DNA of 64,000 nucleotides from Nitrosospira multiformis (GTDB lineage Bacteria > Pseudomonadota > Gammaproteobacteria > Burkholderiales > Nitrosomonadaceae). The notes under the pieces were generated by a model that searched no databases, had not been told where the DNA came from, and saw only the letters and a list, made by a program, of their open reading frames with translations. The stretch lies in NCBI RefSeq assembly GCF_900111585.1, contig NZ_FOHI01000010.1:1-64000 (forward strand), written 5' to 3'. Of this stretch, positions 7,917 to 16,700 are shown piece by piece. Position 1 is the first letter of the stretch; each line of letters begins with the position of its first letter. The position numbers and the translations under genes were made by a program.

Positions 7917-10900
7917 TCAGGGCTGCACGGCTGCGCTGGAACGCCTGCCTCGTGTGTGGCGTACGGGCGCAGGGGCGCGCCAGGTGCGCACTGCCTCCAG
8001 CGTCAATCCGTGCTGAGCCAGCTGTGCATCGAGCAAGCCCTGCAGGTAGTCGCCTGTGCTCATGCTCAGGTCGTCGTCAATCTCTGGGTGCCATTGGTGT
8101 ACCCAAGGCAGCAGTTCGTCCAGGCCAGCCAAGGCAGGCGTCAAGCGGGCGGCGTCGACGCCTTCGCGTTGCAGCATCTCGTATAGGTAGCTGGTTAGCG
8201 CTAGCGCGCGGGCCTTGGCGTCGTAGCCGGCCCATAGCAGCATTGGGCTTCCGGCGTCGTTGCCTCGTTCCAGACCCGGAAAGTTCACAAAACGCTCTTT
8301 AGGAACATCGAGTGCGCCACGCGATTTCCAGTAGGCCCCCTCACGAAAGTCTTCCGGCTTGTATTTCGGTGGAACAGCAATCGCGCCGACCTCCGCCTTC
8401 TTGCGCCGCTCTTGCTCGTTCGAGATGTCTTCAGCTGCGGCGCCAGCCATCTGTCGAACAACCTCCGCATCAATCGCATCCTCACGCCGCTGCAATGCCC
8501 AGGTCTTTTGCCAGACTGCATGCTTGCGTAAACCGCTTTCGCTGTAGCGCATTGCGCTCAGATAGGGCACGCAAGACTGCTGGATGAGTGCAGCCAAAGT
8601 GGCGTGTGCGTCACTCCCCCATCCTGCGTAAAGATCAATAGCCCGTCGGAACTCATCGTTGCCAGAAAGTGCATCCACCAACTCGCGTACCGAGCGCAGT
8701 CTGGGGGCGGGACTTGCGTCGCGTGGCCAAAGGTCGGGAGCTTCCAGACGGGTGAGCAGCCAATTCTCCAACGCAGCCTTCTCCAATGTCTCCCACGGTT
8801 CAGCGGCCCAGCGTCGCTTGCATTCAGGTCGTTCAATCAATGCAAGATCTCGATTGCGCCGAATGCCAGCAATGCGGCGCTCAACCAAATCCTGGTAGTC
8901 CTGCGGCCAGTGACTCGGTACTGTCGTAGTGGGGATGCCGTTGTGTCGCTCGAACCAAATGGTGGTCTTGCTGCCTGCCGCGCAGTCTTGAGCCAGGACA
9001 ATTTCAAACGCACGCTCACCAAATTTAACTTCTGGCGGGTTACCGCTATACGTAAGGTCTTGGTCCAGTACGCCGTAGTACTGGTAGATCTCCCAATCCA
9101 ATTCCTCCTGCCACGAAATCATTTCGTTCCTCACCCGCGTCGCCTGGGTACGTGATTGAGCAATTTCTAATTGACCTGGCACAGATGTCTTTAGTAACTG
9201 GTTAGGAAGTAGGCTGGAGTATTGCGTCGTAAGTCGATCGATTTCACGCGCTTTGACAGTTGGTCGCTGCGCAGCGACCGGAAACTGCCCAACTTTCGTG
9301 CCGTCAAAGGCATATCGCTCGTCCCATCCATTTTTGGTGTCTTTTTGAAAGCAAACTTGCTTGAACCAAAAACACGCCGTCGATGAATTCAATAAGCCAA
9401 GCAAACCATAATGGTCGTTCAAGCTAGCTTGTGAAGATAGCTTGATCACAGGTGCCGTTTGCTTAAATACATTGCCACCAGAGTCATGCGCAAAATGGTT
9501 ATTCGTAGCAACTTCGGCAAATGAAATCACGTTTGTGTATTCAAGCCTGCTAACCGTAATTTGGTGCCAACTCCACCACTGTTTTCCATCAGAAAAGTAT
9601 GTCCCCTGACCAAAAGTGGCGCGATTTCCAAGAAAAGTCCTGTTCGGCCACAAATAGCGATGTAGGTTGGGTGTATTTGAAATGGCTAGGCAATTTCCAT
9701 TTACATACGGAACAATACCTTCCGTCTGACAGCGAATACTCCAATCCCTGACGTTGTCCCCTTCAATCAATGGGCGCACTGCTATTGATTCAATTTGAAA
9801 TCTACTGAATGTCCCTTGCTCAGCAATAAAGGCATCGTCAGCGCTTGTACGGCCAGTTCCGCCCCAAACATCGGCTAAAGATGATAGGGATGTACTGCCA
9901 ACATGATTCATTTTGTCTAGGAGTTCTGTTGCGCCACCGCCTTTAAGTGACCAGGGATGCACATGAAATTTTTCGCGTGATTGGTCACTGACGCTAATCC
10001 ACTCTGTAACGGAATCTCGCAGGTCTATTTGATGAACAATCGATTGCCAAACACTACCAAGTGCGGGATATGTTGGTATGCCTGGGTCGCCCTTTATGCC
10101 TAATGCAGCTCTCACCGTTCCGCTGGTTGGGCCTCTTGCCCGACCGAACATGATGACGGTGTCTTTCTGATGGCCAGGAATCGTGGCGCCCGACGAATCG
10201 ATGACATGCGTCAAATCAATTTTTGGAAAAAAACCTTCGACCAGCTTCTTGCCGAATTCTCGTTTCATGAACGAGTTAGAGGCGATCAATCCCACAAAGC
10301 CACAACGTTGGCTCTGGTTTTGATAACGGCACAATGCCCAAAATCGTTCGCAAAAAGGCGCAACTAAAGCGTATTGTCGGTAACAACTTTCGTATCTCTC
10401 GCGATAAAGGGAAGAAACGGCAGCATCACCGACATTGATGTACGGCGGGTTACCGACAACCACTGCGTACTTGCGGCCAAGGATCGAGTTTGTTGCCGCC
10501 AAATCTTCCGCCGCAAAGGCGTGCTGATACAGGTGGTCAGCCCCCATTGCCAGATTTTCTTGCGGCGTATTCAACGCGAGTGAAACTTGAGCCCGCGTGT
10601 AGTCACGTTGATCGAATCCGTGCAGCAGGCTGTCGCCTGTCTCGATATGAAGATGGAAGTCCGGGGCGAGCCGCAGCTTGTGCACCTGTGCCATCTTGAG
10701 CGCAGCCACCAGCAGTCGGAACCGGGCGATCACCACCGCATAAGGGTTCAGGTCGATGCCCGCAATACGGTCCAGCGCCTCCTGCAAGGCCATATTGACG
10801 TTGTCCGGTCGCTTGCGCAGCCATAGCGGGGCCAGGCATTCAAAGGCGCCAAGCAAGAAGTGGCCCGAACCACAGGTTGGGTCGATCAGATCGACTTCTT

Positions 10901-11576
10901 CCAGTGTGTAGATGTCGAGCGCACGCGTGAGCGTGCGGTCCAGGATGAAGGACTCGATGAACTCTGGCGTTTGCAGCAGGGCATAGCGTTCCCGCGCTGC
11001 TTCGGACAGGTCCTGGTACAGATCGCCCAGGAATCGCGTGTTCCAGTCAGGGTCTGCAAAGTCGTGAACCAGTGCCCCGCTGTCGGCATTGCTGGCGCGG
11101 AAGAACCGAACCAGTTGCTTGCCCATATCGGCAGAGACCGGTGCTGTCAGCAACGCGCGCTGGACCTTCATGACGTCCGACAGGCCAGGCAGGCGGCTCG
11201 CCACCGCGAAAACGTCGCGCAGGTAGTCGTTGTCCGATGCGGTCGGGTTTTGAAGGTAGAAGGCCTCTTGTCGCGCCACGGCGGATTGCCCTCGGGTATC
11301 CGTGCGGGCGATCAGCGGCGCGTCGAGGAGGTCGTTGTCTTCGCAGAAGCGAACGAACAGGCATGCCAGAACCCAAGCCACGGCGGACTGGGTGAACTGC
11401 GCTTCAGCCCACGTCTCCAGGGCCTCAGACATGCGCCCAGCGTCACGCGCCGCTTGCCAGTCCGCTGTAAGGCGGTTTTTGTACTCCGCATGAGTGGCAA
11501 AGCGTGCACGTAGATTGCTCTCCAGGTCTCGGACCTGGACCTTCAGGTCTGCCAGCAGTTTGGTGCGATTGATCAT
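7917..11576 (-). CDS. pglX: BREX type 2 PglX adenine-specific DNA methyltransferase
   Basis: A 1219-residue methyltransferase. Motif I is DPTCGSGHF (232-240), binding S-adenosylmethionine. Motif IV is NPPY (376-379), typical of N6-adenine methylation. The remaining ~800 residues probably form the target-recognition region. In BREX, PglX methylates one strand of a short non-palindromic site to mark host DNA. The central part (about 9.1-10.4 kb) is clearly richer in A+T than the rest of the operon, which may reflect exchange of the recognition region between systems. The start overlaps the pglW stop by ATGA. No homopolymer tract that would suggest phase variation stands out, although pglX genes are often phase variable elsewhere. 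Confidence 0.92.
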   Translation of the reverse strand: MINRTKLLADLKVQVRDLESNLRARFATHAEYKNRLTADWQAARDAGRMSEALETWAEAQFTQSAVAWVLACLFVRFCEDNDLLDAPLIARTDTRGQSAVARQEAFYLQNPTASDNDYLRDVFAVASRLPGLSDVMKVQRALLTAPVSADMGKQLVRFFRASNADSGALVHDFADPDWNTRFLGDLYQDLSEAARERYALLQTPEFIESFILDRTLTRALDIYTLEEVDLIDPTCGSGHFLLGAFECLAPLWLRKRPDNVNMALQEALDRIAGIDLNPYAVVIARFRLLVAALKMAQVHKLRLAPDFHLHIETGDSLLHGFDQRDYTRAQVSLALNTPQENLAMGADHLYQHAFAAEDLAATNSILGRKYAVVVGNPPYINVGDAAVSSLYRERYESCYRQYALVAPFCERFWALCRYQNQSQRCGFVGLIASNSFMKREFGKKLVEGFFPKIDLTHVIDSSGATIPGHQKDTVIMFGRARGPTSGTVRAALGIKGDPGIPTYPALGSVWQSIVHQIDLRDSVTEWISVSDQSREKFHVHPWSLKGGGATELLDKMNHVGSTSLSSLADVWGGTGRTSADDAFIAEQGTFSRFQIESIAVRPLIEGDNVRDWSIRCQTEGIVPYVNGNCLAISNTPNLHRYLWPNRTFLGNRATFGQGTYFSDGKQWWSWHQITVSRLEYTNVISFAEVATNNHFAHDSGGNVFKQTAPVIKLSSQASLNDHYGLLGLLNSSTACFWFKQVCFQKDTKNGWDERYAFDGTKVGQFPVAAQRPTVKAREIDRLTTQYSSLLPNQLLKTSVPGQLEIAQSRTQATRVRNEMISWQEELDWEIYQYYGVLDQDLTYSGNPPEVKFGERAFEIVLAQDCAAGSKTTIWFERHNGIPTTTVPSHWPQDYQDLVERRIAGIRRNRDLALIERPECKRRWAAEPWETLEKAALENWLLTRLEAPDLWPRDASPAPRLRSVRELVDALSGNDEFRRAIDLYAGWGSDAHATLAALIQQSCVPYLSAMRYSESGLRKHAVWQKTWALQRREDAIDAEVVRQMAGAAAEDISNEQERRKKAEVGAIAVPPKYKPEDFREGAYWKSRGALDVPKERFVNFPGLERGNDAGSPMLLWAGYDAKARALALTSYLYEMLQREGVDAARLTPALAGLDELLPWVHQWHPEIDDDLSMSTGDYLQGLLDAQLAQHGLTLEAVRTWRAPAPVRHTRGRRSSAAVQP

Positions 11577-14500
11577 GTTTGTTTTGACTTCGTGCTAGTC
11601 TTGGCGGCTGGACTGCCGTCCGTGCGGTGGGCGTTTTCGAGCCAAGCGCGCGGGATGCGACCGTAGTCTGTTGTGTTGATGGTAACCGGAACGGCTTCGC
11701 CATCCAGCACGGGGCGGTTGTCAGGCGTCAGCGGGCTGGCAATCAAGGCAATCAGCGGCGGGCGCTTGCCGAACATGCAGGCATCGGCCAGCTTGGCAAA
11801 TAGCGGCATCCGCTGCCAGCGTGCGGCCAGGCCGAGATTGACCAACAGGCCCGGTTGATCGTCCTGCAGAAGTTGCGCTTCGACCTTGGGCCAGACTTCG
11901 CCGAGCACGGTCGCGAAGTTCTGGGCATCCACCGAACCAGCGGGCGCGGCATCGGCGGCCAGCAGGATGTTCCAGTCAACATCCCATTCCTTGGCTTGTG
12001 CCTCGAGCAGAGTGAGCACGACCTCGTCGAAGTCAATAACCTTCAGACCAAAACGCAGCGACAGTTCGCGCTGGGCGATAGCGAGGCCCTTGGGATCGAC
12101 AGACAAGGTAAGCAATTTGCCGCTGCTCAAGGCGTGCTTGATGCGCTCGTCGATCTGCAGAGCGGCCTGTACATCCGGTGCGGTTGCGGTGCGTGGCCGG
12201 TGATTGGTGCTGAAGCGCGTAATCTGTGTGGTGCCCGAAATGATGCTCGCTGAGTCGAGCGTGACAAAAGCGCGCTTGGCACCGTCCCACTTCACTTCCA
12301 GCCCAGCATGCTTGAGCAGTTGCTCCAGCTCTGTGGGGCCGGGCAACGGCGCTGCCTCGGGGTAGCGGGCAAAGATCCGACGCCTGATGGTCTCCAGGTC
12401 GAACTGACGCAATCCGAGCAGCGAATTGGTGGCCAGCTTGACGGCCCGCGCGGCAGACAAGCGGGCTGGGTAAAACTCGAGGCGTGAAGACAAAGCGGCC
12501 TGTTGGGCGCACGCGGCCGCCAGACGGATCAGTCGATCAGAGCTCAGGCCTGCGTCGCCCGCTGGGGGCGAAACACGCGACAAGGTGTCTGTCACTTGTT
12601 GTGAAGATGGCAGCGGGTCTTGTTGCGCCAGGCGGTCGGCTGCATTACCTAGCTCCACGGCATAGCTGGCTCGGACCTCGGGAGATGAGGGAAACAGTCC
12701 CGTTGCTCCGCTGCTGGCGAGGGTGGCGACCACCAGGTCATCGACTTGCGGTGCCTCGGTGAGCGGACGAATGTTGGCATCGCGCTTGACCAACTGCCAC
12801 CGGGCTGCTTGCTTGGTGCGCTCGACGGTGATGACGGCGCGCGTTAGCGCTTCGGCCTCGCTGTGTCGTGCTGGCCCCGTTTGAACGCTGCCGCGCCGGG
12901 CCAGCAGTACGGTGGCGATTTCGCCAACCGTCGCGATGCCGCCCAATCCTGCCAAAACAAGGGCCACATCGTCTCGCAGGTGCGTGACTTCTGGCTGGCG
13001 TGACATGCGCTCGGCCATCGACTGCAACAGGTCCTCGGCCAGGGGTGAGGTGTCTGCCTGAGTGCTCAAGCCCAGCCAAGCTTCCAGAGCCTGGAGTTGT
13101 ACGTCGTCGCCTTTTTTGGGCACGAGCAAGGCGGCTGCAGCATCCACCGACAGCTTGGCCACCGTGGTGTCGGCGGGGTGCTCGTCCTTGGCCGCGCCGC
13201 CGCTAAACTGTTGCCGCAGCCGGTCAGCAATTTGGTGCAGTTCGCGTGCCACTGCCAAGGCGATGCCACGGTGACGATAAAGCCTGTTGCGTGGCAAGTC
13301 GGCCAGATCACCTGCGGTGGCCAGTTCATCGTAGCCAATCCGATCGAGCAATTCGAGGTGGCGAGAATCCAGTTCCAGCGCACTGAGTGGCGTACTCGGC
13401 GTGATGGCGCCTTCGATGGCTGTTGGCTCGTCACCGAAGGGCAGGTCGCTTTGGGGTGTTTGAGTGGTATGGGTGGTGACAGGTCGCGAGACGTTCTCGA
13501 ATACTTTGCGCCACTCGCGCAACATCTGCTCTGCATTGTCGAAGCGCTTGCGGTGGTCGCGGGCCAGTGCCCGGACAAAAAAGTCCAGCGCCTGTTTGCG
13601 AATCGACGCATCAAAGCGCTCTGAGTCAAGAGCGATCTCGGTTTTCAGGGTCGCGGGGTCGGCGCTGCCATCGCCCCATTCGGGCAAGGTGCCGGTGGCC
13701 ATTTCGTGCAGGGTCAGCGCACACGAATAGCGCTCGGCGTACCCGTCCCACATGCCGCGCTTGCGCAAGAACGGGTCCATGTAGACCCGTGTGCCCGCGT
13801 TCAGATCGGTGGCCGGAACACCCGCCAGCGAGAAGTCAAACAGCGTGAGGGTGAGTCGTTTGCCGGTTCCCGGGCGGATACCGATGTTGTCTGGCTTGAT
13901 GTCGCGGTGGGGCACGCCCTCGCGCTCCAGGTACTCCACAACCGAAATCAGCTCCTCACCGAACCGCTGCAGCAGGTCCAAACCCAGCCGACCTTCTTGC
14001 CGCAGACGTTCACCTAGCGTTTCCTCGCCCGCAGAGGAGAGGAACAAGGTCGCCAGCCCCGCGATCTCGAAGCGCTCAAAGCACTGAACGATGTTCTGGT
14101 GTGGCTGCAGGCGCACCAGCGTCTCGGCTTCGCGCTTGAGTCGCTCGTTGTAGTCTGGCTCCAACGCAATCTTGAAAACACCCTGGCGCGGTTGTCCTAC
14201 GCTCTTGCGCCGTACCTCAAGGGCCAGACTGGTACCGCCCTTGCCGAGTCGCCGAATGACTTCGAAGCCGTTGAGCTCATTGCCGGTGTTGGCCTCCAGC
14301 GGCGACGCCAGCGGTGATGCGGGCGCGGTCATGGCGTCTTCGAGGGCTTCTTCTGCCTTGTCGAGGGCGGCCAGGAATTCGTTGGTCGAGCTGAACCGGT
14401 CATCAGGCGAGGGCCAAGTGGCAAACTGGATGAGTTCTTCGATCTCGGCCAGGCAGCCGTTGACCATGGCCGACAACGTGAGTCCAGGCCCTTGTTCGCA

Positions 14501-15781
14501 CTTGGTGACGAGCTCATCACCGCTGATGGCAGGCGGCTCACCCGCGAGCACGAAATACGAGATGGCTCCCAGCGAGAAAAGGTCCAGCTTGATGGAGTCG
14601 GGCCGGGGCGCGATGCGCGCTTCAGGGGCGAGGTAGATCTCCTGAGCCACACGGTCCGAGAGCATTTCGACGTGCAGCGTTCCGGTCGTTTCGCCTTCGG
14701 CTTCTTGCAATTGGCGCGTGGCGATCTGCCAGTCGAAGATGGTGACATCGAACGAGCTGGCACCCACCGTCCTGACCATGATGGTCTGCGGCGACAAACC
14801 TCGGTGGTAGAGGCGGTAGCGGTGCGCAGCATCCAGCGCTTCGGCAATGGCGCGGACGAGCTTCAACCGCTGCCAGAGATCGAGGTGTTCCCCTTGCGCC
14901 CGGATAAAGTGGTCGAGTCGCTGCAGTCCTTCGTCGTACTCAAAGATCAGGGCGGGCCCGTGTTCACTGTCGATGAAGTCTGAGGCGCGCAGGATGCCCG
15001 GATGGCGTATGCCTTCCAGCAACTGAAACTCGCGCCGAGCTGCGTCGGCGAGCATCGAGCGCTGGGCGGCAGTGAGCGTGCGCTTGGCGGTGTAAAGACG
15101 AACACGACGGCGCAGGTTGGTCAGCGATATGTGCTTGGCCAGCCAGTCCTGGTGAAAGTCTGTTTCAGCGAGGACTTGCTCGAGTTGGTAGTCGCCAACA
15201 CGCCGGCTCTGCTGCGGCGGTCGAATGCCGATGGTCTCCAGAGCCCGGTTCAACGACGTCGCCAGATCACGGTCAATTGGCTGCCCGCTGGCAACCGGGG
15301 CCATTTCATCAAACAGCTTGTTGGCGATGTCGGACCGCAGGTGGATATTTTCCCGAGCAGGACCGGTGAGCTTGCACCGTTGTGCAGAGTCGGACAGGAA
15401 GACCAGGGACTGGATGTAGGGAGTGCGACGTTTCTGAACGGTCAGTTGCTTGCGCAGCAGCGATGCGAGCTTCTTTGCCTTGCGGTTTGTGAGCAGCAAG
15501 GGGTTATCGTCAAAGTATTCACGGGCGCCGTCTCGCCAGATCCAGGTGTGCGAATCGCCACTGACTTCCCCAGGGCGACTCTTGATCTCAACGAGGAAGA
15601 TGCTGTAGCGCGAAATGATCAGCAGGTCGACTTCGTTGATGCTCCCGTCGTCGGCAACAAACTCGAAGTTGCTATAGGCCCTGAACGGTTCACGGTTAGG
15701 CAGCGCGCGCTGCACAAAGTCGAGTGCATCTTGCTCCCACGGAAACTGGGACGGCGAAATCGTCTTCCAGCGCCCGCTCAT
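11573..15781 (-). CDS. pglW: BREX type 2 PglW, NERD and tandem kinase protein
   Basis: A 1402-residue protein. The ATG at 15781 has GGAGG six bases upstream, while a TTG six bases earlier would abut that site and is unlikely. The N-terminus (about 15-115) is a NERD nuclease-related domain (EVDLLIISRYSIFLVEIKSR). Two protein-kinase-like domains follow. In the first (about 200-480) the catalytic loop reads YHRGLSPQTIMV, so the catalytic Asp is lost, and the DFG motif reads FDW. The second (about 508-760) has GKGGTS, a Lys in VFKIAL, HRDIKPDN and DFS, so it is probably active. The C-terminal ~600 residues are unassigned. PglW is the serine/threonine kinase of Pgl systems. It is the first gene of the operon. 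Confidence 0.9.
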   Translation of the reverse strand: MSGRWKTISPSQFPWEQDALDFVQRALPNREPFRAYSNFEFVADDGSINEVDLLIISRYSIFLVEIKSRPGEVSGDSHTWIWRDGAREYFDDNPLLLTNRKAKKLASLLRKQLTVQKRRTPYIQSLVFLSDSAQRCKLTGPARENIHLRSDIANKLFDEMAPVASGQPIDRDLATSLNRALETIGIRPPQQSRRVGDYQLEQVLAETDFHQDWLAKHISLTNLRRRVRLYTAKRTLTAAQRSMLADAARREFQLLEGIRHPGILRASDFIDSEHGPALIFEYDEGLQRLDHFIRAQGEHLDLWQRLKLVRAIAEALDAAHRYRLYHRGLSPQTIMVRTVGASSFDVTIFDWQIATRQLQEAEGETTGTLHVEMLSDRVAQEIYLAPEARIAPRPDSIKLDLFSLGAISYFVLAGEPPAISGDELVTKCEQGPGLTLSAMVNGCLAEIEELIQFATWPSPDDRFSSTNEFLAALDKAEEALEDAMTAPASPLASPLEANTGNELNGFEVIRRLGKGGTSLALEVRRKSVGQPRQGVFKIALEPDYNERLKREAETLVRLQPHQNIVQCFERFEIAGLATLFLSSAGEETLGERLRQEGRLGLDLLQRFGEELISVVEYLEREGVPHRDIKPDNIGIRPGTGKRLTLTLFDFSLAGVPATDLNAGTRVYMDPFLRKRGMWDGYAERYSCALTLHEMATGTLPEWGDGSADPATLKTEIALDSERFDASIRKQALDFFVRALARDHRKRFDNAEQMLREWRKVFENVSRPVTTHTTQTPQSDLPFGDEPTAIEGAITPSTPLSALELDSRHLELLDRIGYDELATAGDLADLPRNRLYRHRGIALAVARELHQIADRLRQQFSGGAAKDEHPADTTVAKLSVDAAAALLVPKKGDDVQLQALEAWLGLSTQADTSPLAEDLLQSMAERMSRQPEVTHLRDDVALVLAGLGGIATVGEIATVLLARRGSVQTGPARHSEAEALTRAVITVERTKQAARWQLVKRDANIRPLTEAPQVDDLVVATLASSGATGLFPSSPEVRASYAVELGNAADRLAQQDPLPSSQQVTDTLSRVSPPAGDAGLSSDRLIRLAAACAQQAALSSRLEFYPARLSAARAVKLATNSLLGLRQFDLETIRRRIFARYPEAAPLPGPTELEQLLKHAGLEVKWDGAKRAFVTLDSASIISGTTQITRFSTNHRPRTATAPDVQAALQIDERIKHALSSGKLLTLSVDPKGLAIAQRELSLRFGLKVIDFDEVVLTLLEAQAKEWDVDWNILLAADAAPAGSVDAQNFATVLGEVWPKVEAQLLQDDQPGLLVNLGLAARWQRMPLFAKLADACMFGKRPPLIALIASPLTPDNRPVLDGEAVPVTINTTDYGRIPRAWLENAHRTDGSPAAKTSTKSKQT

Positions 15782-15868
15782 CGGCAACCTCCGATCGTAG
15801 TGACGCCGTGAGTACGACCTCGAACGGTCGGCCCCATCTTTCCTCTGTTGTTTGGTTGAGGGTTCATG

Positions 15869-16099
15869 TCAGTCGCAATCTTGTTCTGGCTCGACGGGCT
15901 CTGGGCTTTCATAGCCGGGAGCCAATACCGCGCTTCCGACGCCATACAGCGCTAAGTGATTTCTGAGCCAGAGCCTGTGTTTGGACCATTCAATTTGTGG
16001 GCCGGTGAGCAGTCCACGCTCCATTTGCGCAGGATGTAGCCAGCCATCGCGGCGCACAGCTTCATCTTCAATATGCCCCGCTCCATGCCGTAGCCCATC
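15869..16099 (-). other. Short open frame upstream of pglW, possible gene remnant
   Basis: An open frame of about 76 codons between stops. Its composition looks translated (RRDGWLHPAQMERG, LLTGPQIEWSKHRLWLRN), but it has no ATG and only an internal GTG at 16057. It ends 88 bp before the pglW start and runs in the same direction. I do not recognise the family. It could be the 3' end of a gene that once preceded pglW, or a short GTG-started gene. Confidence 0.3.
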
Positions 16100-16700
16100 T
16101 CAGGTTATCTGCCAAGAAATACCAAGCTCAACAGTTGATTACACAGTTTATACAAAAGAGCTGGATCTCGCATGGGTCTTCCTACCATCGCGGTCCGAGG
16201 TCTTCTATCAATGTGACGTCTTTATCTTTCAATATTGGTAAGGGTGCACTACCTAGGTCGCGAAGGAGGCAAAAGCAGTAAACAAGCGAGGAGCGAGCAA
16301 ATTCTGTCAGGGCGCACGACAGTGCATTTCCGCTGCTATTTTTTCTTTCTATTACTCTGCTAACAATTGGACTTAAGTACACCGATCTTCGAGGTATTCC
16401 TACCGGTCTCCCACGTGCTTCCTTAATTGTTCGTATTCCTTAAAACGGTCGTTTTTCGGAGATAGGGAAGAGCGCGGTGATGGCTGATTTTGTCATCTGC
16501 TCTCTGTCTGGCGGCGCGATTACAACGAACATCGACCACACAGCGCATTAAATTACCGAACTCCAGCAGAGTTCGCAGCCAACTGCCGTATGTTGTCCAT
16601 AACCTATTCCTAAGTTAATAGGAGAATTCTTATAAGGTATCCCCGTCTCTTAAAAAGAAGTAAATTCGCAACAATTCATATTGATAAAAGGAAAGATTGA
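16100..16700. other. Intergenic region between BREX and the TIR gene, no gene seen
   Basis: About 600 bp between two divergent defence loci. The G+C falls sharply compared with the BREX genes. I see no supported gene, tRNA or strong hairpin. It should carry the promoters for the TIR-STAND gene and perhaps for the pgl operon. Confidence 0.4.
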
